NCBI GenBank assembly: GCA_036873135.1 | Contig: JAPTYO010000011.1 | Location: 8,795,071 to 8,859,070, forward strand | Source of the DNA: Clarkia xantiana subsp. parviflora | Lineage: Eukaryota; Streptophyta; Magnoliopsida; Myrtales; Onagraceae | Direction of reading: 5' to 3' | DNA length: 64,000 nucleotides | Part shown: positions 13,701-23,329 of the stretch, piece by piece | Layout of the letters: each line of letters starts with the position of its first letter | How positions within the stretch are numbered: the first letter of the stretch is position 1 | Notes under the pieces: generated by a model | Database searches by the model: none | What the model saw: the letters and a program-made list of their open reading frames with translations, nothing else | Told to the model about the DNA's origin: nothing | Program-made: the position numbers and the translations under genes

Positions 13701-14603
13701 TATTCTCGGCAATAGACCTTTGCAGCTGAATTTCCAACTCTCCTGTCCTTGGGTCTACATTGCCCATTGCATTTCTTGCAACTTCAACCGACTCTGATTT
13801 AGCGTTCAATTCCTTTTCCCTTCTCAGGACAAATGGCCTGTCAGCCTGAAATGTACTAAGTGTGCTAAGTAAATAAGAAGATGCATAATAATTAACTCTG
13901 CAGAATACACAATAGATGTAACTAGCCTGCATGGACTCTGTCAGTGCTCTGTATCGCTCTACTTCTGCATTCAAGTGGAGGACCTGATCTTTCAGCAGAG
14001 TATATAGTCGTGATTGGACAACATACTTGTCATCTCTTAATTCACTCTACAAGAATGAGACTGACATATCGGTACTCAGAAGTGGTAATTCTGAACATTT
14101 GAAACTCCAAAGCTGAATTTTTTTCAAATTATGGAAGTACAGGCCATAGGGAAGCATGAATCCCTTAATTATCAAATGCCTTCTTCAGCATACTTTTCTA
14201 ATCTTAAAGGTTAAAGTTTCAGTACTGCACCAAGAGGGTGCCACTCATTTACAGAAGCAAAAGAAAATTTATCACGGACATGACATAACATCTATTGGGT
14301 CCATGATACATGCTTATCTAATTCAAGTTTCAATGAGCATGTCGCCGAATCTTCCAATGCCTTGTGAGGCATATTTGGCCATTTGGTGAGCTTTGGGGAT
14401 CAAACACCAAATAAATCAACTAATTCAAGGTTTGCATGCTTGACGTCTAGGACTAGGTGGATATCAAGTAAGAAGAAAAACCAAAATACCTGGAGATCTT
14501 GCAATTGTTTGGACAAAATGGAATTACTTTCTCGTGCATCTAGAAGTTCTGAAAGACAGTCAGCTGCCAGAATCTTCAACATCACAACAACAAAGAAAGA
14601 GTG

Positions 14604-14661
<58 letters not shown>

Positions 14662-16240
14662 AAGAAAAAAAGAAGAGAAAAACTAAGATGACAATACCTT
14701 CATTTCTTCAATAGAGGCCTTCAGTTCTCGCAAACGTGTTGTCTTATCTGCTTGCTTTTCAGGGGATAAATTTCCATTAACTGCACCGGGAGTTGAGTTT
14801 GGAATCCCAGAGGCTACATCCTTCTGCATTTTTAAATTGATAAGCTTCCTTCTACTTTCTTCGAGTTCAGTAGTGTGCTCTTCTAGTTCACCTTTCATCA
14901 CAAACAGAACATACAGTAAAAAAATGCTTAGTACAGAGTAGCTGAGCACATTTTCTTAGAAAAAAAAGAGAGTAGCCAAGTAATTCAAAACTAAAACATG
15001 CATGCCCCTGAAACTAGCCCAACAAACCTTCAAGGCGTTTAATTTCCGACTGATCAACAGAGTCACTTGCATCATAAGATTGAACTGAATTGCTGAATTC
15101 TTTAAGCTTCTCCTGCATAAATTCAGCTGCTTCACTCAAGATCTTAGCCTCCTCTCTGATCATATCATCTATCTCCGAGAAAAGTATTATAGCATCTGAC
15201 AACACCACAACAAGAGCAGTAGGAATTGTCAAAGTGTCAACTGAATTTTAAAGTAGCTCTTCCAAGAGCTCAAAAACCATGAGATAAGCATAAGTACAAG
15301 AATGATTCATTAATTTGCTAGAAGCATATCTAACCTTCTCCAGAAACATTTTCAAGCAATCTTTGAGAAAGGCTCTCAAACTTCAATTTCTCAGCAATAA
15401 TGGTATCTTCAAGCAGTTTCATCAACCCTTTAGTTGATGCACAACGCCTTGCAAGAGCTTCCTCAACATAGCCAACAGTCTCACTATTACTTGTTCCTGC
15501 AATGGAGTCCCTTTCCAGCAGTCTGCACAGGAAAATCCTCTCTGGAGAACATGATGGCAAAGAACCTAAAGTGGATGAAGTCAATCAATAACTCACGACA
15601 TGGAAATTTTAATGCACGGTTAAAATTAGATTACGATAGCAATCCAAGTATGAAGAACCATAGTAAAATAAACTGCTGGAGAGACCTCGAGATCTAATAG
15701 CATGATCCAGTGCTTCCATGGCCCATTCACTTTTCCCAGCCCACAATCTCAAGAGAAGTAGATCATCAACCAACTGCATGCAACATGAGCAAAGTCACTA
15801 ATCAAATGCTAAGAACCAAATTCACCACACCAAGGTAAAAATAAAGTAAAAAGGTTATAGGTCCTTCAATCATGTGAAGGATGAGGTGCACAAAAAGTAG
15901 GGTAGGACTTCAGTGCAAATTCCATCAAATCAACACAGCAAGTCTATTAAAATAAACAGCCCTTATTGTACAAAATTCAATAGTTGGACTCCATTGGAAA
16001 TTTAGCAACACAGTCCAGTTCAATGCAATTTATAGCTCCCTTTAAAAGTTGTAAACTAATTGCTGAAAATGATTGTACCTGATTCCACTGTTGGTTCACT
16101 CTAGCCAACACATCATCATGTGAATATTGCTGCTCTTGCATCTTTTTGGTTTGGGCTTCGAGTTTCTGTAACTCGTTCTTTTTCAGATCCAGTTGCTGCA
16201 CAAGTCTTTGATTTTGATCATGAAGAACAGTTGCACTAAC
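4760..16240 (-). CDS. HUB2: E3 ubiquitin ligase BRE1-like, HUB2 type (histone H2B monoubiquitination); 18 coding exons, N-terminal exon not found
   Basis: HUB proteins transfer one ubiquitin to histone H2B in the nucleus during transcription elongation, affecting flowering time and dormancy (family knowledge). Exons in transcript order: 16079-16240, 15686-15773, 15335-15565, 15028-15195, 14698-14891, 14490-14573, 13927-14046, 13659-13845, 13415-13575, 7792-7863, 7352-7428, 6813-7007, 6553-6625, 6354-6440, 6136-6273, 5839-6041, 5588-5750, 4760-4891. Phases agree across all junctions and give 844 residues. The protein is almost entirely coiled coil and ends in a C3HC4 RING that starts LKCSVCLNRPKEV, continues KCYHLFCNQC and CHRKCPACG, and closes with NDVRFVKI. 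That ending resembles HUB2 more than HUB1. About 40 N-terminal residues are missing; their exon should lie upstream of 16240 but I could not recognise it. One intron holds a complete retrotransposon. All exons are open, so the gene looks functional. Confidence 0.93.
4966..5563. mobile_element. Mutator-like MITE with GGGTTAATAA ends, in the last HUB2 intron
   Basis: The first and last 110 bp or so are inverted copies: GGGTTAATAATTAATAAAC at the left, and AGTTATTAAC at the right, whose complement gives GTTAATAACT. TGATTATA flanks both sides (4958-4965 and 5564-5571), an 8-bp target duplication that may once have been 9 bp. The core at 5222-5340 is unusually GC-rich, with repeated GGCCGG units. 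No coding capacity was seen. It is the same family as the element at 33961. Confidence 0.72.
8084..8297 (-). repeat. 3' LTR of the chromovirus in the HUB2 intron
   Basis: This 214-bp direct repeat matches the copy at 12998-13211 except for one C/T difference. In element orientation it starts TGTCATGAAATAAC and ends CCCTATCA. A purine tract (GAGGGGGAAGT read on the minus strand) sits just before it. The outer flank is ATAAA, at 8079-8083. Confidence 0.95.
8323..8406. repeat. 42-bp tandem duplication at the 3' end of the chromovirus pol ORF
   Basis: Two identical 42-bp units, 8323-8364 and 8365-8406, span the pol stop codon at 8369-8371. The second copy therefore repeats the last codons and the stop in the 3' untranslated part. 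Confidence 0.9.
8369..12904 (-). CDS. Ty3/gypsy chromovirus gag-pol polyprotein, intact
   Basis: One unbroken frame encodes all retrotransposon functions. Gag fills the first third and has one zinc-knuckle-like CFWC...HRC motif near 11845-11888. Next come an aspartic protease (LVDSGSTHNFI, about 11630-11675), reverse transcriptase (FFDDILVYS, about 10590-10622), RNase H (ETDASSKGIGAVL, about 10150-10190) and integrase, with a HHCC zinc finger at 9480-9620 and DDE residues in DFIGG, VSDRDS and HPQTDGQTE. The C-terminus (WQGQPLSEATWE) is chromodomain-like, which defines chromoviruses. The frame opens at 12943, but the Met at 12904 (MADATRGQE) begins the usual coiled-coil gag and is the likelier start, giving about 1511 residues. 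Short LTRs and a single ORF fit the Reina/Tekay side of the clade; the exact lineage is not settled. No stops or frameshifts were seen. Confidence 0.93.
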   Translation of the reverse strand: MADATRGQEIKKLEAQLREQDKAILRIDRSANEARDVANETRDLIAGLNIKYAAVAEQQSEFTAQQTGIFSQLKEISLQISQMGGTPAGETSTRAEAGLQQVQFPHQVKQVRFGRVDFPRFDGEDLQGWLYRCEHFFTIDETPDHLKLRYAVIHLDGDALQWHQAYMKTRGTTAPALSWPDYVRAITARFSDSFFEDAMEDLTALYQVGSLKDYCRSFDALLNKVSICEEYAVSIFIRGLVTEIRCPVKMFRPRTLRDAYSLARAQEITNAALAKSAGRQAPYYQKPVVAAPSQSRVPFPSNASKLPILPSPAKPLQSVGPPARKALSIKEIDAKRARGECFWCPEKFTPAHRCPRRQYFGLDAEFMEDDDELVDIVDSVDVEEPQLSVHALSGILSFPTMKIEGHMGTRRLQILVDSGSTHNFINDRSAAKLGCQLEDVNMMKVSVADGSKLPCTKMCKKFQWMMQGTWFTADVLVIPLDNYDMVLGIQWLRTLDDILWNFKKLLMKFKVDGRDIELKGIAGNDVSLCSVEKMTSLLQNEKELASLQLCSIQLVGDEVGQPFTSNVLGCDQGSQLGDVLTEFEDVFKLPNSLPPPRKFDHQIVLKDGVSAINQKPYRYPAAQKDVIEKMTKELVESGVVRDSKSPFASPVVLVKKKDGTWRMCIDYRKLNEATVKNKFPIPLVEELLDELHGAVIFSKVDLRSGFHQIRMDAADISKTAFRTHQGHFEFLVMPFGLTNAPATFQALMNSIFKPLLRRCVLVFFDDILVYSRSLEEHSKHLHAVLSLLREHTLFAKQSKCEFGGSAIEYLGHIISGNGVSTEPSKVEAVKQWPLPTNVKQLRGFLGLTGYYRRFIKRYGELAKPLTCLLRKDSFKWTPEAQAAFEALRDALVAAPVLALPDFSKQFVVETDASSKGIGAVLMQENHPLAFISKALSSRQQALSVYEKELLAIIFAVKHWHYYLISSHFVIKTDQKSLKHLLEQKITTPLQHTWLSKLMGYDYEIVYKKGRENVVADALSRVQGSELLVLAVSSIEPALLDRVKGSWTQDIDIQQIINDLVAGSARGVFSWNGELLTRKGKLVVGRDDVLRKDLLELTHSSALGGHSGIHGTTQRLKQLFYWRGQSKAIRKFIRECFVCQRSKYETLASPGLLSPLPVPQGVFTDISMDFIGGLPKSKGMDTIFVVVDRLTKFAHFMPLSHPFSAAQVAQVFLDSVYKLHGCPSTIVSDRDSIFLSAFWREFFQLQGVSLHMSTAYHPQTDGQTEAVNRCLEGYLRCMTHERPASWSSWLSVAEWWYNTNFHSSIQMTPFQALYGFPPPIFVPYVAKDSSVAAVDEALASRELTIQMLRHHLFRAQNRMKQFADRNRTDREFVVGDWVFLKLHPYRQATVRGSHSANKLTPKYYGPFLVLEKIGEVAYRLDLPAEALVHPTFHVSLLKKAHGSNHQIIPLPVDSRENARFGLQPAAIVERKLGKRGNRAATKVLVHWQGQPLSEATWEFLDELTVRFPDFQP
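12986..12996 (-). other. primer binding site, initiator tRNA-Met type
   Basis: Read on the minus strand, TGGTATCAGAG lies two bases inside the 5' LTR, the usual position and sequence for priming by initiator tRNA-Met. Confidence 0.85.
12998..13211 (-). repeat. 5' LTR of the chromovirus in the HUB2 intron
   Basis: This is the partner of 8084-8297 with one mismatch in 214 bp. The outer flank at 13212-13216 is ATAAA, identical to 8079-8083, so the 5-bp target duplication is perfect and the insertion is complete. Confidence 0.95.
14606..14659. repeat. (GA)27 microsatellite in a 124-bp HUB2 intron
   Basis: A pure GA run of 54 bp fills almost half of the short intron 14574-14697. In the HUB2 transcript it reads (CU)27 and ends about 31 nt before the 3' splice site. 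Confidence 0.95.
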
Positions 16241-16244
16241 CTAC

Positions 16245-19200
16245 AACACAGTTTTGCCTATTATATTAGGTATGATTCGATGACATAAATAAAAGATATA
16301 GAAAAAGTGAGTAAGACGAGCACAATCAGCACACCACAGCATGAACATAATGGCTGTAAAAAATAACATAAGTAGCCAGAGGCTATATGTAAGGTGTCCT
16401 AAAGAAGAGAATCAGTCATGCTACATTACAATACATATCTAGATATCCAACATACAAAAGGGACCTAATTTCTCTACCATATGAATCCCAAACGCCCTAA
16501 AGCACATCCATGGTAATTCTACAGGAGGTGAGGCATCAATCCGATCAATATGATCTCAAATAGCTATCGTCTTGAACCAGTCGATGTCCTCCAGGAACTT
16601 CGACTTTTGATTCTATCATCCTATCCTATTAAGAACAAAAGCAGGAATGCAGCAAAAGGGCCATTGAGGCCAGGTAAAATCAAGGAACTTACAATTCAAG
16701 GTCAGATCTGAGATAGCTCAGAACGAATTCAAACTGACCCTTTTACGAGTTTGTAAGCAACTCAAGCGGCGATCTGGCACAAAATCTCTCTACCACTCGT
16801 ATAAATATATGTCCAAGATCTAAATAGCCAGCTCAATTATCAGCCTGAAATGGAAAAAACATTTAGGATACAACGAATAGGCGTTACACTGACGTCAGTT
16901 GCCATTCATCATTGCCTAACCAATTAACCCTATCAAATTACGACAGAACCTTAAAACAAATTTAAACTGCTAAAATTTCCCATAATGGTTTTCTACTAGT
17001 AGCTGTCAATTCCTACCTAATGAGAATAAGTTATGAACGAGTCACATGCATCAGCACCTAAAATGTTATTGTGCTATGAGAAAATATTCGACTCTTTTCA
17101 GTAGTCCAAAATTGTCTCACTATCCATTTTGAAAATATTACAACAGTTCAATTCCTTTAAGGGCACAGGTATGTCTGAGTCAGGATACAGGAAGCAAAAA
17201 CGCAGAAAGGACGTCTTAACTACTCAAATATACCCTAGAAATTAATTCATGGTATGATGCCATAAGTCAGGCAATTAAGGGAAAGTCAAGTCCCCAAAGT
17301 ACTAGAGCACCAACCATTGCACCAGTACAAAAGATTTGAACAAAACAGAACGATGATCATTTCTAATTGTTTGGATTAATTATAAATGGTCAAAGCTTAT
17401 AATGGATAAAATGAAAGGTGGCCTTTTCTTCTTTCTTCTTTATAATCAAAGGCAGCGGAAAGGAGTGGAATGTGATGTCAAGAGTTTAAACTCTGGCCAG
17501 GGATCACTCATCATAGTGAAAAACAGAATATCTCAAATGGATACACCAGATCAGATCATGAGACAAGATGGTACAACTAAATTGGTACCCAAAACTGCTA
17601 ATACAAACCAGATCAGATCATGAGGTATTCAAAAACGTACAACTTAATGCTCCTTAAACCGATTTTCCATGTTTTTTTTTGTAGAATATTGGACACTCAG
17701 TTCACAAGACCCAGGTGAAGAACTTGATACATCATTGAACTTGTACTAAAGGAATCTATCATTAACCCACTTTGGCTTCAGTTCAATGCCTCATTTGGCA
17801 CTCCACATGCACATGAAGCTGGATGTGAGATGCCCGCTCAAAATTCCAACTGGCAATTAAATGTTACAAAGTGTTCGCATCTTACTTACTTTATCCTTCC
17901 ACTTTATTCATTCTCACGACATCAAACTCTACCTGTTCCTATTTTTAATTTTACACCATTGTCACCTAACCAGATAAAAATATAAAATTATAAATCAGAT
18001 GTTATTCACAAGATTGCTTCACTCCTAAGAGAAGACATCGACTAAATCAATTATTAAACTACTCTAGCTTTAGTCCATGCCATAAGCTCCAGATATACTT
18101 GAGGCTGGCCATGATATGCCTTTTTTTTTCACTTTGTACCATCCAGAAAATCCTACATTCCCATGCCCTTACTGGCATCTTCACACTCCCTCTTGGTCTT
18201 TCTTGAAATCGATCACACCAGGCAAAATATCTTAACGAACCAAGGATCGATAAACCATCCCCTTACAAAACATCTATACTAATATTTTCTCAAACTTTAT
18301 CATCTAATGTAAACCAGAGAGAGTGACGGACCACCCCAAATCATCCAATGACATACATGCCTTATACCAAAACCTGGGAAACTCATCCCGCATAAAGCTT
18401 AGTAGCTGAAACTAATACATTTTCATTTCAACTTAGGGACATGTATACTGATATTTGCGTAATAGTATACTTGTTATATGCTAAATTAAAGAGATATGTG
18501 TATATATGTGCGAGATATAAACCATTTTACCATCGTTTCTAGTTGTCATATATAATTGACCAATCACTTCAAACTGTCATTAAGACAGGAATATCAAAGA
18601 GTAGTAAATAAAACATAAAAATAAGGAAAATGCCACTAGCATAGAACTGTAGCCTTAAAGGAGAATATTGAGTTTGACTTCATAGTGATCATTTATCAAA
18701 GTATGACTCTGCATATCAAATGATTGAACAATCGGGGGCAATTTACTTACCACACTTATGACATCCATAAAAAGGATCCATAGAATTATGAGTGCAATAC
18801 AACATATTTAGCATACAGCACCGCCACAGGCCTCAGTGACTTTCAATTGGAGTAGCCGAAACCCAACAGTTCGGAACTAAGTTGCCCTTCTCACCAATAT
18901 CGCGTTGGCCTAGTGCTTAAGTTGCGGTCACAACTTCAATGCTGATAGCGGTCTCTGATAGCGCTTTTTGCTCGTTCTCAGAACGGGTGGCGTGGAGGTG
19001 AAAATGAGATTATTAACTACCAGAGAAACGGCAGGGAATTGGAGAATTGGTGGTGGTGCCTGGAAGCGTGTGGCATTCCATGATGATCTAAGCATTAATA
19101 GCATACCAAAAACTGGCGTAGAAAAAATGGAAGGGAAGCTGAGAAGGTGGCGTAGCTTACCAAAATTTGAGGCAGAAAAACTGGAAGGTGAGTTACACCA

Positions 19201-19280
19201 GCAACATAGCCATATTGGAGGGGAGGCACGAGATAGATGTTGGCAAAAGAAAATCAAAATAAAAAAAATAAATTATTATC
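16245..19280. other. no gene recognised; should contain the HUB2 5' exon and promoter
   Basis: The missing N-terminal HUB2 exon is expected here, because the exon at 16079-16240 begins at a clear splice acceptor in phase 0. I read the minus strand for a Met-initiated acidic/basic N-terminus followed by a donor and found no convincing match. The ORF around 18930-19260 has no recognisable product on either strand. Confidence 0.5.
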
Positions 19281-19339
19281 GATATATTTTAGATGGATTA
19301 AAATGTACTTTTGATCACATATAAATTGATCGTTTTTTA

Positions 19340-19548
19340 CTTTTGATATCATTTTTTTTCATATACTTTTAATATCAAACGTTTAGTACCAAATGTTTGA
19401 ACTATATATACTTTTGGTCCATTTTTTGCAGTTAGTGTTGACCGTTAAATAGTATGTGCAAGCCATGTTACACCTTAAACTTTTAATTTCGTTCATTTTT
19501 GTACCTCTAATACATTCCTAATTTTTATTTTATTCAATTTAGTCTAAT
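19340..19548. repeat. single-arm fragment related to the foldback at 31731
   Basis: The order of phrases (ATACTTTTGGTCC, GACCGTTAAATAGTATGTGCAAG, CAATTTAGTCTAATAC) follows one arm of the 31731-32280 foldback. No second arm is present. The fragment ends where copia leader sequence begins at about 19549. Confidence 0.6.
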
Positions 19549-20086
19549 ACAATATATTTTCTTAATCTTTTAGGTAACTAAATCTATCAATAATATCTTA
19601 ATCCCTATAAATTAGCTAGATATATTGATAGTTATATATTTCTATATATTTAATGTGAACCTATCCATATATTTCCAATTATAGATATATTGTTACCTTT
19701 AATAAAAATTAAAATATGGTAATTAATAATACTAACAATTTCGGCCGAAACTTGCTTACTTCGGGCTAGGAAATAAAAAAATTTACCTTGTTAACTCACC
19801 TAGGGTTCGGCCGAAACACATAATTGGAGACAAGTGGTCGAATTTCAAGATCAAATTTTAATAAGATCTACAATCCAATGTTCGATTTTGATAAAAGTCA
19901 CATTTTTCTTGAAGATCATGAACATAAAATTTTACTAAGAACATCATGAAAATTTCGACACCATCAACTTAAAAAAAATTCGAAAATTTCAAAACTAACA
20001 TCTTTAAATTTTCGGCCAGAAATTTAAATTTTCAAGAACATCAATTTATCAAAATCAATAACTTCTAACACATGCTCTGATACCAC
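19549..20086 (-). mobile_element. Ty1/copia 5' leader (inverted), with tRNA-Met primer site
   Basis: Read on the minus strand, this stretch matches the leader after the LTR at 51951: TGGTATCAGAGC next to the LTR (20072-20084), then A/T-rich sequence with repeated TTCGGCC motifs. It has no coding content. It breaks off at about 19549, next to the foldback fragment. Confidence 0.75.
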
Positions 20087-20685
20087 TGTTGGAATACGAG
20101 GTAGATTACTATGGAAACATAAACACATGTACATGTCAATAATCAGAATTACGCAGCGGAAGATGTGTACATACCTTAAACCTTTTCCGTAGTCCCAAGG
20201 ATCCTACTGAGGGAGTTCACGGTCCACCGGACGGAACCCGTAGAGGTTCTTGTTAAGGAAGCCCTACGCGGTATTAGCTCCACAGCAAAGCCTCTGATCG
20301 ATTCTTGGTAGGGACGGATCTCCGGAGTGTTTTGCTCGAAGCAAATTGGCACACCCTTGGTGTGGCAGGTGGTTCGGCCGAAACTAGTATTTAGGGAGGA
20401 TGGTTTTTCTCTCAAATCACCACTTAGGAGGAATTGTGAATTACCCCAAATAAAACCCTAACACCCTCTATTTATAGGAGGAGCAAAGTGGACAAAAGTC
20501 CACTTTTCCCCTAGTAAGTTTCGGTCGGCCTATATGTGTAAGGGAGACCCAATTTTGGGCCTCGCATGTCAATTGGGATTTGGGTCAAGCTCAATTTTCC
20601 TAATGTGACATTTACCCAATTTCTTGGGTAACGTATACATATTAATGAGCTTCCAATTACGGCGCCCAATCACCATATGCTAACA
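20087..20685 (-). repeat. Ty1/copia LTR, inverted relative to the adjacent pol
   Basis: On the minus strand it starts TGTTAGCATATGGTGATTGG and ends in TCCAACA, the same LTR as 24449-25052 and 51951-52539. A TATA-like CTATAAATAG motif sits near 20470. With its leader running left, it is a 5' LTR pointing away from the pol fragment on its right. Confidence 0.9.
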
Positions 20686-21140
20686 TGCTTCACAAGCTAC
20701 CACGAACTCGTAAAGTATCAACTGACGCATAAGGCGAAAGCCCAATGCACAGTTCAGAGATGGATAAGTCTTTGAGATGAATTAGCTAAATGAAAAGGAT
20801 GATGTCGGTAAAATGACTCTCCCACTAAATGCCTTGAACGAGAAGTTTGGCAAGACATTCATATCGATAACACACTTCAACTGGCATAGTTTAAAACACA
20901 TAATGTTAGAGTTCAACGACCTACGTTCCCTATGGGATGAAAAGCAAGTGACTCACATCAATGTAGAACTATGTTCCAATTAAATCGGTCAAACACGACG
21001 CCATAAAAGGTAAAAGGAATTATAACGAGGTGAAACTTATCATCATGCGACATTAATTTGCGCATTAGATAAGTATTTGAATCGACAGTATGACAACTAC
21101 TCTTAGAGGATACATGTTTAAATTAGCTTGTAATAATGGT
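20686..21140. other. unassigned segment between inverted LTR and pol remnant
   Basis: No reading frame or repeat was recognised. It is either the original flank of the inverted element or very decayed copia integrase sequence. Confidence 0.4.
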
Positions 21141-23324
21141 GCCGTGGTCGAACATGAGACATTACATTCCTTGAGGACGAATTTCCAACGTTTGGTGAAA
21201 TGAAAACAGACGAAGTCTTGATCGAATTGGAGCAGGATAACGAAGATAGTCAGGTCTCACATACTTCGAGTGGGAGATTTAAGGCAGTAACGCAAGTGAA
21301 TGAAATGGTAAATGAAGATGGAGACATTTTCATAGTAAATCCAGTGGGAGGAGCAAATCCTACCACACAAATCACTGTTGCTGAGGTGCGAATCAAGTTG
21401 AACCTGATAATCACGTAGCCGGACCGCTGGATGAAAATCCAATAATGCCACAACCACTCATTGTTCCCAGTGGGAGTGGATCAACCAACTTGATTCCAGG
21501 TCCTAGTGATCAAGAAATTAATCTCGGAGGTAGAATTCCGAGACCGAGAGGTCGTCCAAGAAAAGTTGTAGGTCAAGGTTCAAGCACTGCCCTTGTTCCC
21601 AGTGGGAGTGATGCTCCGATAGAAAACATTATTCCGGGTTGGAGCAACGTTCAGTCTCAAGATGGGATTAACGAGCCTAGACGGAGTCAAAGGCATCGAA
21701 TTCTCCCAAGAAGTATCCCATCGAGAATGGTGAGATATTCACCCTAACTTATGTTGACGAACCGGCAACGGTTCAAGAAGCGTTGAAAGGACCTCAAGCG
21801 AAGGAATGGAGGAAAGCAATGGAGGAGGAGATTGCCTCAATGAAATCCAATTCGGTATGGTCTTTAGTTGATTTACCTGCTAACCGCGGGGCCATAGGGG
21901 CTAAGTGGGTTCTGAAATTGAAACTCAGTGCTAATGGAAATGTCGAGCGATACAAAGCTCGATTGGTTACGAAAGGATACACCCAGCTTCACGGAGTGGT
22001 CTTTGATGAGACATACTCACCGACTGTGCGGTACACCACAGTCAGGGCAATCCTAGCCCTAGTCGCATGCCTCGATATAGAGCTGCACCAAATGGATGTT
22101 AAGATAGCATTCCTCCACGGAAACCTGGAGGAAGAGATCTATATGGAGTAACTGGAGGGTTTCATTACTCCTGGTAACGAACGTAAAGTTTGTAAACTCC
22201 AAAGATCCATTCATGGTCTTAAACAATCGTCTCGGCAATGGTATCGCAGATTCCACGAGGAGATCGTTGGAAACATATTCGTGAATCTTCACAAGTTCCA
22301 TGCGTGTATACAAAGACATCTAGGTCTAAGTACGTCATCTTAACTTTATACGTGGATGACATACTCATTGCTGCGAACGATGTGAGTTTCATGCATGAAT
22401 CAAAGTCTTGGTTGGCATCTGTATTTGAGATGAAAGACATGGGAGAGGCTATGTACATCTTGGGCATTAAGATTGCTAGAGATCATGCCGCCCCGGAGAT
22501 TGTGTCTATCTCAGAAAGCCTACATCAACAAACTGTTGAAAAAGTTTAGACTACAAGATGCAAAACCCGTGGAAACGCCGATAGTATTCGGGTGCGCGTT
22601 GTCAAAGCGTGACGGCCCGAAGAACCAACAAAAGCGTGAACAGATGAGGAGTGCAAAGTATTTAAGCATGGTCGGAAGTCTCATGTACGCCATGCTTTGC
22701 ACTCGTCCGGACATCTGTTACGTTGTGGGCCTAGTAGCAAGATTCTAATCAGACCCTGGCTATCAACATTTAAAAGCTGTAAAGCGGATCATGCGATATC
22801 TGAAAGGTACTGCCGACTACGTACTGTGCTATGAGGGCTGGAAGTTAGAATTGACCGGATTCAGTGACGTCAACCATGGTGGCGATCCAGACGATCGTAA
22901 GTCCACCAAAGAAGGAGTGTTTCTCCTTGCTGATGCCGCCATTTCATGGACGAGCAAGAAGCAATCATGTGTCGCGCTGTCTACAATGAAATCGAAATTC
23001 GTTGCTCTCTCAAAAAATGCACAGGAAGCGGTCTGGCTGAAAAGGCTTCTTATTGTGCTGCTTGGTGGCGATGTCAGGAGTAATCCTGTGAAGGTGTTCT
23101 CTGACAGTCAAGCAGCCATTGCGGAAGTAAAGAATCCAAAGTACCATAGTAGGACTAAACACATTGATGTGAAATATAATTATGCTAAATTTATGGTAGA
23201 AGATAATATAATCACTTTAGAATACTCGCCCACTGATGACATGGTGGCGAGCCCATTAACTAAACCATTACACAATGAGACATTTGAAAAACATGTTAAA
23301 CTGTTTGGATTGCATAGTATTTAA
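21141..23324 (+). pseudogene. Ty1/copia pol remnant (reverse transcriptase and RNase H)
   Basis: The reading starts near the end of the integrase region (FLEDEFPTF) and runs through a linker with RRSQRHR. Reverse transcriptase follows: WSLVDLP, GAKWVLKLK, DVKIAFLHG and the catalytic YVDDIL at about 22350. RNase H covers 22791-23324 (SWTSKKQSCVALST, ending FGLHSI). The frame is broken near 21747-21783, by a TAA at 22149, and by shifts near 22230, 22550 and 22750, so no functional polymerase is made. Gag, protease and most of integrase are absent. It lies on the plus strand and belongs with the 3' LTR at 24449. Confidence 0.88.
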
Positions 23325-23329
23325 AAGCG

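Noticed and set aside
18928..19324. Open frames on both strands considered as the HUB2 first exon
   Set aside because: Neither has the expected N-terminal composition or a donor in the right phase.
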